A DNA stretch of 64,000 nucleotides, from NCBI RefSeq assembly GCF_001613105.1, contig NZ_BDBS01000004.1:400843-464842 (forward strand), in the 5' to 3' direction. How positions within the stretch are numbered: the stretch's first letter is position 1; every line of letters starts with the position of its first letter. The position numbers were made by a program, and so were the translations under genes. Source of the stretch: Nocardia pseudobrasiliensis NBRC 108224 (GTDB lineage Bacteria; Actinomycetota; Actinomycetes; Mycobacteriales; Mycobacteriaceae). The notes under the pieces were generated by a model. That model saw only the letters and a program-made list of their open reading frames with translations, did no database searches and was not told the DNA's origin. Positions 37,263 to 45,965 of the stretch are shown here, piece by piece.

Positions 37263-37889
37263 ATGTCGACTACACAGACGCTGGGCGTCGCCGGCGTGAT
37301 GCTGCTGGGAGCGATGGCGCCGGGCCCGGATTTCGTGATCGTCACCCGTCATTCGCTGATGTCCGGACGTCGCGCCGGAATGGCATGTGGAGCGGGCATC
37401 GCGCTCGGAGTGTTCGTCTGGGCCGCGCTGACCGGAGTCGGAGTTGCCGGGCTGCTGGCGGCGTCGGCGATCGCATTCACCGTCGTCAAGCTCATTGGCG
37501 CGGTTTATCTACTCTACCTGGGTGTTCGGGCATTGATGTCCGCGCGCCGCGGTGACTACGAGACGGCAACCGATACGACCGACCGCCCCACAGGATTGCC
37601 CCGGGCATTCCGGCAGGGCCTGCTCAACAACCTGTTCAACCCGAAGGTGGCGGTGTTCTTCGTGGCGCTGCTGCCACAGTTCCTCCCGGCGACTCCGACC
37701 GGCATCGACGCCCTCGAAATCGGCGTGGTGACCACATCGGTGACATTGGCATGGTTCATGACGCTGGCCATCGGGATCGCCACACTACGGCAGGTGTTCC
37801 TGCACACGCGGGTGCGCAGGACCATCGATACGGTGTTGGGTGCCTTGTTGGTGGGGCTGGGTGTGCGAATTGCGCTGCAGAACAACTGA
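37263..37889 (+). CDS. LysE/RhtB-family amino-acid exporter
   Basis: A 208-residue, six-helix exporter. The family signature GAMAPGPDFVIVTRHSL is near the N-terminus, followed by KLIGAVYLLYLGVRAL and GLLNNLFNPKVAVFFVALLPQF. Such proteins export basic or neutral amino acids and related compounds. The start is the ATG at 37263, in a region with GCGGTG rather than a strong ribosome-binding site. It follows the broken methyltransferase on the same strand. Confidence 0.88.
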   Translation: MSTTQTLGVAGVMLLGAMAPGPDFVIVTRHSLMSGRRAGMACGAGIALGVFVWAALTGVGVAGLLAASAIAFTVVKLIGAVYLLYLGVRALMSARRGDYETATDTTDRPTGLPRAFRQGLLNNLFNPKVAVFFVALLPQFLPATPTGIDALEIGVVTTSVTLAWFMTLAIGIATLRQVFLHTRVRRTIDTVLGALLVGLGVRIALQNN

Positions 37890-38116
37890 TCTCGTGCCGG
37901 AGCCCCGTGAAGTCCCGTGCCCGCGACCGACCGACGCACGCGACCCGGCAGAACGACGAGCCGAGATCATCCGCCCGGATCCATCGTCCGATATCGACAC
38001 CGCACGGGCGTTCTGCGGCGAGATCGACTGCGGCGCAGAACGTCCGGTATTGCCTGTGCTCTCGAGTGGTGATCGCAACGCTGTGTTTCTCGAGATGCCG
38101 AGGGATGCGGTGCGCG

Positions 38117-38290
38117 ATGGCGAGAACCCTGTTGTCGGAGAACGAAGTCGACGAAGTATGGCAGCGATGGCGGTCCGGGCAAGCGGTGAAAGTACTGGCC
38201 CGGGAGATGCGCCGACATCCATCGACCGTGCGGGACCTGCTCAAACGCTATGGCGGAGTGCGACCAGCACCGCGTACTGCAGGACGTTAA
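38117..38290 (+). pseudogene. IS30-type transposase, N-terminal fragment
   Basis: 57 residues, with SENEVDEVWQRWRSGQ and ILAREMRR-like VLAREMRRHPSTVRDLLKRYGG, match the helix-turn-helix head of IS30 transposases. The catalytic DDE domain is missing. The sequence upstream (37890-38116) shows no gene. Confidence 0.65.
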
Positions 38291-38330
38291 CACACCGGAT
38301 CTGCACGCTGCCCCTTCAAAGATCACCCGC

Positions 38331-38918
38331 TCAGCGGCCCGTGGACCGCCCCGTGCGATTGATCAGTTGCCAGTGCTGCGCGCGCCACCAGACAGCGACA
38401 GCCAGGCAGACGGTGAGCGCTGCGGCCACCAGATAGCACTGCACGCTCCGCTCGGAGATCGTCTCGAACATCGCGACGGCCTTCTTGGACAGTTCGTGCC
38501 GTCCGTGGATCAGGTTGGTGATCGGAACCTCGGTGGTGTCGTAGTCGTCGACGACGTCGGGGATGGTCAGTGCCGAGGTCAAAAGCGCCAGATCCATCAG
38601 GGCTATCACACCCGCTGCGACAATTCGCAGCGACCAATTCCCGCGCCACACCACGAAGAGCCCGGCCAGGGTGGCAACGATCATCGGCGCCAGTGCAATC
38701 AGAGCCAGGGCACCCAGCGTCAGCACGATCGCCATCAGGAGATACCCGGGCACGAGGAATCGGACCACGATCGCGAGTACGGCGACGACCAATTGGACTG
38801 TCACGATCACCGGCACCGCATAGCCTGTCCCCCGCTCATGGCGCGCAGCCGAAACCACACCCGCACCCGTACCCGTACCCGGATTAGGCTGTAAGTCGGT
38901 TGGCTCAGGCACATCCAT
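38331..38918 (-). CDS. Membrane protein, 195 aa
   Basis: A Gly/Thr-rich N-terminus (PNPGTGTGAGV), then three to four hydrophobic helices (VPVIVTVQLVVAVLAIVVRF, LLMAIVLTLGALALIALAPMIVATLAGLF, RIVAAGVIALMDLALLTSA), an extracytoplasmic acidic loop (PDVVDDYDTTEVP), and a last helix. Start at the ATG at 38918. Family unknown. Confidence 0.6.
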   Translation of the reverse strand: MDVPEPTDLQPNPGTGTGAGVVSAARHERGTGYAVPVIVTVQLVVAVLAIVVRFLVPGYLLMAIVLTLGALALIALAPMIVATLAGLFVVWRGNWSLRIVAAGVIALMDLALLTSALTIPDVVDDYDTTEVPITNLIHGRHELSKKAVAMFETISERSVQCYLVAAALTVCLAVAVWWRAQHWQLINRTGRSTGR

Positions 38919-39185
38919 ACGATCGAGTATCCCCTGCGTTGTGCTCCGTGATGCCCAGCCCTCGCCGTGCTCGGGACCGCTTCCTCGAAGCAAGACACCG
39001 CAGCCTCTGAGTGGCCGGTATCGTCTAGCGAGATCTCCTTTTCGTTTCAAATGAGGGTCCCGTGAGAACGGTTGTCGCCGTGATGGTTACCGACGCGGCG
39101 GGTGCGCTTGCCGGCCGCACTCCACTCCGTGGCAGACCACTGCCGGGTCATTTCCGATCTCACTGTCGTCCAGGTCCGTGAGGGT

Positions 39186-39974
39186 TCAATCATCGGACGC
39201 GAGGATCAGAGCCACTTCCCCAGCAGAGCGATCTATCAGCAGGAATTCGTGATAGGTCTCACTGTCGTCCATGAACCAACAGCGAGCCGATTGCTCGAGT
39301 TCTCCAAGTATATATCTGCTGGAGGCGGAGCGGATTCGAGATATGATGGAGCTTTCCAGCTCCATCTTGAGGAGGTTAGGAAGAGTTCCGCATCGGGCCG
39401 TCCATTCCGTCAACAGCTGTTCGATGGCGTCTGCGTCTGTGGGCAGGTAAATATTCGGAGTGAAGTATTCTATCAGGAACGGGTCGTGCACGGTTATCTC
39501 CCGGCCGTCGTCCTGATAGTTCTCCTGGAATTCGGGTGCACTAATGATCGCCTGTACTATCGCGCGATCATCGACGGCGTTGTCCAATATGTTGAATATT
39601 TTGATGTCAACCCATTGGTAGGCGCTGCCACTGCCAGGCTCGAAATCGAAATCATTGAAATTAATTAGCCGGTCTTCGCCGTGGCGAATCAGGTCACTCG
39701 TCTGGGCTGCTTCCTCTGGATTGGTTAGGTCTGCTCGGCAGTTCACCATGTACCGGCCTGCGCACTCTAGTACGAGGTCGCTCACGGAACGAGTCCGGGA
39801 GCGACCTACGTCGTCAGTGAGAGGAGGGCCTATTCGGCACCAGATGTCGCCCAGCCTGATCTTTGTGTCCGGCGACTTGGAGAATGGTCCGGTGTACTCC
39901 GCGGTCGGACCGCCAGTCGATTTCGCATCGTCGCGCACAGAGTATTTGCCTCCGCCCTTCTCCCATACAGTCAC
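39186..39974 (-). CDS. Toxin tail joined to candidate immunity protein of the orphan RHS cassette
   Basis: A 262-residue frame. The first 35 or so residues (TVWEKGGGKYSVRDDAKSTGG to TKIRLG) look like the end of a polymorphic RNase-type toxin tip: basic, with STGGPT and a final KIRL as in BECR-fold toxins (pattern memory). The rest is acidic and helical (LINFNDFDFEPGSG, DDGREITVHDPFLIEYF) and ends LILASDD, like an immunity protein. It overlaps the RHS frame by four bases. A one-base indel at about 39974 would join the RHS tip to the first part, so the gene boundary is probably shifted. The DNA is noticeably more AT-rich than its surroundings, pointing to transfer. Confidence 0.55.
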   Translation of the reverse strand: MTVWEKGGGKYSVRDDAKSTGGPTAEYTGPFSKSPDTKIRLGDIWCRIGPPLTDDVGRSRTRSVSDLVLECAGRYMVNCRADLTNPEEAAQTSDLIRHGEDRLINFNDFDFEPGSGSAYQWVDIKIFNILDNAVDDRAIVQAIISAPEFQENYQDDGREITVHDPFLIEYFTPNIYLPTDADAIEQLLTEWTARCGTLPNLLKMELESSIISRIRSASSRYILGELEQSARCWFMDDSETYHEFLLIDRSAGEVALILASDD

Positions 39975-40744
39975 ATTCTTGGGTCCTCCTTTCTAGGTTT
40001 CTCCCATCCACTTTGCTCGAGATTTCGTTCGAAAGATCCTCGGGTCGTGTCCGTCTTGCGATTCGGCACCGAGTTTCCCTTGGTCACGTCTTGATATTCC
40101 GAGTAGTTCTTGGGTCCGACGAAGGAGGTTTTTTCGACAGCTTTCTCTACTGCCGGGGCCTCTTTCTCGACACCCTTGACGATACTGCCTGCCAGCTTGC
40201 CCCCGGGAATCATGCCCACGGCGTCGGCGGCTGCCGCTGCGTAGTTCCCCTGGGCGAGTTGGCCCGCTGTTGCGACGCCGGCCGCGACCGTTCCGATCGG
40301 CCCGGGCACGAACGACGCCACTTCGGCCGCGTTTGTGGCGATATCGACTACGCCGCTCCAGCTGATGGTTCCGGCCAGGTCGAAACTGTTGATCGGGTCG
40401 CCGTTGACGTAGTCGTAGTCGTTTGCCGAGCCGCCTGCCACCGGATCGACTTGCAGGAACCGGCCGAGGACAGGGAGATAGGTGCGGGCTCCCATCTCGA
40501 TGGCTTGTTGTCCGGCGAGATGCTCAGCGCCACCAGCAGCAGGTGTTGGGCCAAGAGGGACAACCCTAGGTTGAGATCCTCGCCGAGCCTTCGTCTCGGT
40601 GCCACCCTGCATGACCAGCGATTTCGACATCGGAAGAGACACTCCAGTACCGAAATCCACCGTCTGGTCTCCCATTCTCCCCTGATCGCAGATTCGGAAC
40701 CTTCCGGGGAATCGATCGCACTTCAGGTTCCGAAGCGCATACAC
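39971..40744 (-). CDS. Orphan RHS core-linker-toxin tip
   Basis: From about 40525 the frame matches the 3' end of the large RHS gene: QQAIEMGARTYLPVLGRFLQVDP, DPINSFDLAG, then the linker VPGPIGTVA and AVGMIPGGKL. After residue about 205 it diverges into its own tip (KNYSEYQDVTKGN, RGSFERNLEQSGWEK). There is no signal peptide, PA14 or repeat region, and the first 80 residues look non-coding. This is a displaced toxin cassette on the same strand, 17 kb upstream of the full gene. It could replace the active tip by recombination in the shared core. Confidence 0.75.
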   Translation of the reverse strand: MYALRNLKCDRFPGRFRICDQGRMGDQTVDFGTGVSLPMSKSLVMQGGTETKARRGSQPRVVPLGPTPAAGGAEHLAGQQAIEMGARTYLPVLGRFLQVDPVAGGSANDYDYVNGDPINSFDLAGTISWSGVVDIATNAAEVASFVPGPIGTVAAGVATAGQLAQGNYAAAAADAVGMIPGGKLAGSIVKGVEKEAPAVEKAVEKTSFVGPKNYSEYQDVTKGNSVPNRKTDTTRGSFERNLEQSGWEKPRKEDPRM

Positions 40745-41131
40745 ACTCTGGCCTCGACAGCAGGTGACCGGCCCGGCGCGGGGTGCAGGCCCAATCTGCT
40801 GTCGGGCCGGGACGGAGACTCATTCCAGCCTCTGCCGTCGACAACTTCTGAAGTCTGGTGCAGTGCTAATCGCTGGGCGGCGGGGTGGAACCTGATCGCG
40901 CCGTAGCGGATGTACGTCAGGTTGACGTCGACGAGCGAGGCATCAATGAGGATTGCGCTAATCAAGATCGCGCGTCAAGGTACGCGTTGTTCAGCGCGTA
41001 GCGTTGTTCGCGCCTCGCGACCGATTCAGGTGGACCCGTTGTGCGTGAAGGGTTCCCGATGGTCGCGGCCGGTGGCAGAAAGACAGGCCGTGGTCGTAGG
41101 AAAGTCCCCTTACGGATTTCGGCGTTGCTGC
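40745..41131. other. Gene-free stretch
   Basis: About 390 bp with no convincing gene. A short minus-strand open frame (ILIDASLVDVNLTYIRYGAI) may be debris. It separates the orphan RHS cassette from the truncated methyltransferase. Confidence 0.45.
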
Positions 41132-41434
41132 TCACGATCTCGGCGTAATCGGTGAATTGCGGTATCGCGCACCGTCTTTGGCCAGCAACCCCATGGAGGT
41201 GCAGGCCGCCAGCAGGATGTCCGCAGGCCGATCCTCGATGCCCAACTGCTCCGCAACTTCGCCGCGAGTGAGTCCGCCGGGTCTCGCCGCGGCATCGAAC
41301 AGGCCGACTTCCAGCGCCGCGGCCAGGGTCGACGCTGCCCAGCCGCCCTGCACGATCTGGAATAACGGAATCGGCGTGAGACCTTCAGGCGCCTCGCGGT
41401 CCGCGGCAGAAGCGCTGGTGTCGATGTCACTCAC
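41132..41434 (-). pseudogene. O-methyltransferase, N-terminal fragment
   Basis: 100 residues from the GTG at 41434: TPIPLFQIVQGGWAASTLAAALEVGLFD, then RGEVAEQLG and ILLAACTSMGLLAKDGARYRNSP, the dimerisation/winged-helix head of acetylserotonin-type O-methyltransferases. The frame stops after RYRNSPITPRS where the SAM domain should follow, so it is truncated. Confidence 0.75.
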
Positions 41435-41800
41435 TGACAGTCTCCTTGTCCAACTGGCCACGGACGCAACACAGCACGAACCGCTGACATCGAGATCAAC
41501 CCCCTCGCAACAGCCTGGCCGTGAGTATCGCTCTCCTCGAACCAGTAACCGGTTACAGGCCGACGTTAACAGAGAACCGTCTGCGGCACATGAGCTTTCG
41601 AGATGGTTGAAGAACAAGTACGCCACTGTCTCAGTGGCGCTACGTTCTAACCTTCCACAGCTGTGACACCCGACGGATAGCCGAGCAGCCCGGGGCAATG
41701 CTGGTCTCGAATTCACGCAGATTTTGTCGGCGGCACGCCAATCTTGATCGCGTCCCGGCACGTCAATTCTGACCAGTCTGGCCGGTGGTTGTGGTTGGTT

Positions 41801-42618
41801 TCATTCTTCAGTTGTGCCGGCGGTGGGGACGCGGCCGAGGTTGCGGTCCTTGAGCCGGTAGCTGTCGCCTTTGAGGGCGATGACCTCGGCGTGGTGGACG
41901 AGGCGGTCGATCATTGCGGCGACGACGTCGTCGCCGAAGACCTCGCCCTATCGGCCGAAGACCTTGTTGCTGGTCACGATCAGCGAGGCTCGTTCGTAGC
42001 GGGAGGAGACGAGTTGGAAGAACAGGTTGGCGGCCTCGTTCTCGAACGGGATGTAGCCGACCTCGTCCACCACGAGAAGCGGGCCGGTTGCAGGCCGAGT
42101 TTGATCAGCTCGGCCTGCAACCGGCCCGCGTGGTGGGCCTCGGCGAGGCGGGATACCCATTGGGCGGCGGTGGCGAAGGCGACCCGGTGCCCGGCCTGGC
42201 AGGCCCGGATGGCCAGTCCGATGGCGAGGTGGGTTTTGCCGGTGCCGGGCGGGCCCAGGAACACCACGTTCTCTTTCGCAGTCACGAAATCGAGGGTGCC
42301 CAGGTGGGCGATCACGTCCCGTTTGAGGCCGCGGGCGTGGCCGAAGTCGAACTCTTCCAACGACTTCCGGTAAGGGAAGCGGGCCGAGCGGATGCGTCCC
42401 TCACCGCCGTGGGATTCGCGGGCGGAGACCTCGCGTTGCAGGCAGGCGACGAGGAATTCCTCGTGGCTCCAGTTCTCGGCGCGGGCGCGTTCTGGTAGCC
42501 GCTGGGCGGCTTCCCGAAGGGAAGGAGCCTTCAATGCTCGGGTGAGGAAGTTCAGCTCGGCGGTGAAATCCCTTGCTGTGGTCGATGTTTTCGCGGTGGT
42601 TCGGGTTCGTCCGGGCAT
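41801..42618 (-). pseudogene. istB: IS21 family IstB ATPase, inactivated
   Basis: Starts at the ATG at 42618, overlapping the istA TGA (ATGA). Walker A GPPGTGKTHLA and LAIGLAIRACQAGHRVAFATA are present. After LQAELIKLGLQPA the frame is lost, because the segment that should encode GRxPLLVVDEVG has been replaced by a reverse-complement copy of the preceding sequence (see repeat 42079-42129). Further on, a TGG codon has become TAG (FGR-stop-GEVFGDD). The C-terminus DRNLGRVPTAGTTEE ends at 41801. Confidence 0.88.
42079..42129. repeat. Perfect 21-bp inverted repeat inside istB
   Basis: Arms at 42079-42099 and 42109-42129 are exact reverse complements with a nine-base spacer. In other IstB sequences, including the relic at 14.9 kb, the second arm is not a copy of the first. 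The perfect symmetry therefore appears acquired and coincides with the frame loss. Confidence 0.8.
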
Positions 42619-43840
42619 CAGGCCACCCCGCCTTCGGTGTCGAGGTTGATGCCGAGCGCGGTGTCGTAGTCGGTCAGGCTGCGTTGCTCGACCTCCGGTT
42701 CTGGTGCCGGTCGCAGCACGCCGATGCGGCTGCGCCGCCACGCTTTCGCCGCTGCGACATGTTCGGGGTTGGAGATGGTTTGGTGCCAACCCCAGATCCG
42801 CTCGTGATCGGCGACGATCCGGCCACCGGAGAACACCCGGACCCGGTCCAGGTCGGCGACGATCTCGACCCGGCGGCCGATCACCGCCGGATGCACCGAA
42901 TAGTCGTTGGAATCCAAGCGAAGGTAGTGATCGCGCGGCAGCCGCGCCGACCGGCGCCACCCGGTCTGCGGTGCCACCGGCGGCAACGCCAGCATCGCCC
43001 GAAGGTCGGCGATGATCCGATCGGTCGGCGCGCACCCCAGCGCGCGACGCGGCCGAGCGTTCACCAACTCCAGCCATTCGCTGAGCTGGTTTGTTGAAAT
43101 CGGTTGGACCGCTGAATGTTCGACCCGGCAAGAACGATCGCTTGAGATAGTCGTGTGCTCGTTCGATCATGCCCTTGGCTTCCGGATCGGCGGGTTTGCA
43201 CACGATCACTTTCGTGCCCAGCGTTCCCCGGATGCCTGGCATTCGGCGGTGAGTTCGCTGCGGCCACCACGCCAGCGCCCGATCGCGCCTTCACCATCCC
43301 AAACCAAAACCCTTGGCACCGAACCCAATCGGTGGATCAGCATCCACCATCCGGCGAACAGATCCTCCGCATGACGCGACGGGATCAAAACCGCCATCAG
43401 CCAACGCGAGTACCCCGGCACCATCGTCAACACCGGCAGTTGTTTCGGGCCGCGGACCTGCCCCGACTCGACCGGCAGCTCGATCGACGGGAACCAGAAA
43501 TCGCACTGCGCGATCTCACCGGCGACATACGCCGTCCGCGATGCCGGATCCGGCGGCAGATACACCGGCCGCAACTCCGCGACCCGGCCCGAGAGCACCC
43601 TGATCGAGCGGGTCCAGCCGATCCGCTCGGCGATCACCGTCGCCGGCATCGTCGGATACAACCCTCAGCAGCTCCCGGATCTGCGGCTCGACCGCGTCCA
43701 CGATCGACCCTTTCGGCGGCCGATCCGACGCCAACGCCGCTTTCACCGTGTTCCGAGAGCAACCCATCACCCGAGCGATCGCCTGAACCGGCAACCCCTC
43801 ACACCTGCGCAAACGCCGAATCTCCGCCCAATCTTCCACG
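42618..43840 (-). pseudogene. istA: IS21 family IstA transposase, multiply frameshifted
   Basis: N-terminal helix-turn-helix VEDWAEIRRLRRCEGLP and IARVMGCSRNTVKAALASDRPP (to about 43680), then AERIGWTRSIRVLSGRVAELRP and GEIAQCDFWFP with the first catalytic aspartate. Next, KPADPEAKGMIERAHDYLKRSFLPGR, and finally RPRRALGCAPTDRI to YDTALGINLDTEG at 42618. The pieces lie in at least three frames. The 5' end runs without a break into the integrase relic, so the left end of the element is missing. Confidence 0.88.
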
Positions 43841-44873
43841 GAAAGCACCAAATGCCGGTAGCCGAGATTGCGGACGACCTTGTCCCAATTCGTCGCGTAG
43901 CGCAGCGTCGCTCCGCTGATCGCACCGCCACGAGGACCAACGAACAACCGCGCGTCGGGGTTACCTCGGCACGCGGCGATCCGGGCCAGGATCATCGGTC
44001 GCAATTCTTCGATGATCGGGACTTGGCGCGCCCGATTTCCCTTGGTCCCCTTATCGATCAGACCTCGTGAAGTCCGCGTCGTCTGGCGACGGACTGTCCA
44101 GATCCAGGTGTCGGTGTCGATGGCGCGTAGTCGGCAACCGGCCACTTCCCCGATTCGCGCCGCAGTGCCCGCGGCGAACATGACCGCACTGCCCCAGCTG
44201 CGATAGTTCCCCGGCGACGCTTCGACCAGGGCGTCACACAACTCAACCAGCGCGTCCCAGTCCGGAATCGCCAGCGCCCGAGGGTCTCTCAGCTCATCTT
44301 CGATCTCCTTGTACAGCGCCTGCCAGCCACGAACTCGGGCCGGGTTGTCGTCGCGCAATCCGTCTCGCTTGGCCTGCTCCATTACCCGGACCAGGACCGC
44401 GATCGTGTTCTTGATGGTGGACTTGCTACAGCCCTGTTCTTCGATCCACCGGACGACGGCGCGATCGATCATTCCGTAGGTGATGGTCAGGATGGGTATG
44501 TGCCCAACTCGGGGAGAACACGCAGACGCCAGCCCGACAGATAGGGATCCAGTGTCTTCTCCTCCAGACCTTTGAGTGCTATCTCCAGGTTCGAGTTCTC
44601 CGAGTCCAGCGGAACCAGTTCCGCGTACTCGCCGAGGCTGAGATTGGCTCGAACCGGGTCGATACCGCGGTCGGCGAGCCGGGTGATCTGCTCGGTCCAC
44701 TCCTCGGCCCGTTCTCGTGTCTTGAACGAGACCGATTTCGAACCCCGTTTGCCTGTTGTCGGATTCGTCCAGCGCGCACGTGCGCGGAACGGTCTACCGT
44801 CGCCTTTGAGTTGCAGTTCCTCGATGTCGACGGACACGTCGATGCCCAAGGGCACCTGAAGTCGTTCGGACAT
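43840..44873 (-). pseudogene. Tyrosine site-specific integrase, frameshifted and lacking its C-terminus
   Basis: Starts MSERLQVPLGIDVSVDIEEL at 44873 (arm-binding AP2-like N-terminus, RARWTNPTTGKRGSKSVSF). A missing base near 44503 shifts the frame between LRVLPELG and HIPILTITYGMIDRAVV. The core-binding and first catalytic part are present (AAGTAARIGEVAGCRLRAID, with the first catalytic Arg). The gene ends at WDKVVRNLGYRHL, where IstA sequence begins; the HxxR...Y part is gone. It would have integrated an element at a tRNA gene; a tRNA-Pro relic lies 0.6 kb away. Confidence 0.85.
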
Positions 44874-44918
44874 GGCGCCACTCCCCCGTTCACACGCCGC
44901 GCAGCGCGGAAGTTGGGG

Positions 44919-45143
44919 TCACGCCGGCCTGACATGCCGTGCCTCGAGGTACGCGTCGATGTCGCTCTCCGGATATATGGCGACCCGATCCGACAAGCGA
45001 ACAAAGCCCGGCCCCTGTACCGGCCGGGCACGACGCCACCGCCGCAGTGTCGAGGTGTCCACACCGAGCAACTCGGCGACCTCGCCGGTGGTGTACATCC
45101 GCTGATGCAACAGAAACCCCACGGTGCGACCCGTTTCCGGCAT
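44919..45143 (-). CDS. Excisionase-type MerR-like HTH protein
   Basis: 74 residues, or 59 if it starts at the internal ATG before YTTGEVAELLGVDTSTLRRW. The HTH_17 pattern continues RRARPVQGPGFVRLSDRVAIYPESDIDAYLEARH, typical of Xis proteins that direct excision of actinomycete integrative elements. It is upstream of the integrase relic on the same strand with a 45-bp gap. It appears intact although its integrase is dead. Confidence 0.8.
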   Translation of the reverse strand: MPETGRTVGFLLHQRMYTTGEVAELLGVDTSTLRRWRRARPVQGPGFVRLSDRVAIYPESDIDAYLEARHVRPA

Positions 45144-45412
45144 CCCGCACCTCCCTCCCTCGGATACACCCCACAGAAAGCCTCTTCAACCACAGATGAC
45201 TTCGGAAGAGACCTCGCCGCGGCATGAACCCGCTGAGCCGAAGGAAGCAGACGATTAGGCGAGTCCATCGCGGGCACGCAACTACCCGGCAAACCCGTTG
45301 TGGGATGTGGGGACCACTCGACCCCGAAGAGTGATGATCGTTGTTCCCGCAGGTCCCGGTATACCCGGGACCCGGGCCTTGGTCCAAGATTGGTCCAAGG
45401 AAGAAGACCAGC

Positions 45413-45431
45413 GAGGGGGTGAAACCCCCTC
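45413..45431. terminator. Hairpin after the tRNA relic
   Basis: GAGGGGG / CCCCCTC with a five-base loop, just beyond the CCA end of the tRNA-Pro relic on the minus strand, where a tRNA terminator would sit. Confidence 0.55.
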
Positions 45432-45436
45432 TGACC

Positions 45437-45481
45437 TGGTCGGGCTGACAGGATTCGAACCTGCGACCCCTTGACCCCCAG
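45437..45481 (-). tRNA. 3' part of tRNA-Pro (GGG), attachment-site relic
   Basis: On the minus strand, CTGGGGG (anticodon loop, anticodon GGG) is followed by TCAAG, a variable loop, the T arm GCAGGTTCGAATCCTGT and the acceptor end ending ACCA. The 5' half with the D arm is absent (the sequence before it reads TATTTTCGGA). A 3'-terminal tRNA piece next to xis and int is what integration of an element leaves behind. Confidence 0.75.
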
Positions 45482-45594
45482 TCCGAAAATATCGCCCGAA
45501 AGGGATCTTTCGTGCACGTAATGCCCGTTGTGTTCGCATGAATGACGAGCATAACAGCAGGTCACGGGTATAGCGTGCCGATCGGGTGGTCCAC

Positions 45595-45702
45595 GATCGG
45601 TCTCCATTCCACGTCGACCACCACGCTCTGGTCCACGATTGGTCCAGGACTAATCGGACAGCGGTTCTGCAATTCCTCGATCGAATCGGGCCATGCAGAG
45701 TT
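45595..45702 (+). repeat. Copy 2 of the ~108-bp dispersed repeat
   Basis: Counterpart of 15229-15336. Contains GGTCCACGATTGGTCCA; further GGTCCA elements lie at 45381-45400 (TTGGTCCAAGATTGGTCCAA). They are consistent with integrase arm sites around the tRNA relic. Confidence 0.65.
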
Positions 45703-45965
45703 GTCAGCCAGTTGGGCACAATGGTGTACGCGCCATACCCGCGTCGTGAAGATCATGGCCTGGCAAACCAGGCCGACCCGTGCACCCGGGCGCGTCCGCA
45801 CGGCACATGCCAGTTAGGAACTGAACACGTTCCAAGCACGTTGCGACCGCGGGCTCAGGTCCTCCGCCGAATCTTGCGGTAGGTGCACCACCGGTGGCCC
45901 GGCTGCGAACACAGCCGGTCCACCGTGTCAGTTCCTGTGCGTTTATGCTCACACACCAACCCGCA

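Noticed and set aside
41801..43840. Functional IS21 element
   Set aside because: istA is split over at least three frames, istB has a templated frameshift and a TAG, and the left end is missing.
45437..45481. Complete tRNA-Pro gene
   Set aside because: Only the anticodon loop, T arm and acceptor 3' end are present; no D arm or 5' acceptor strand precedes it.
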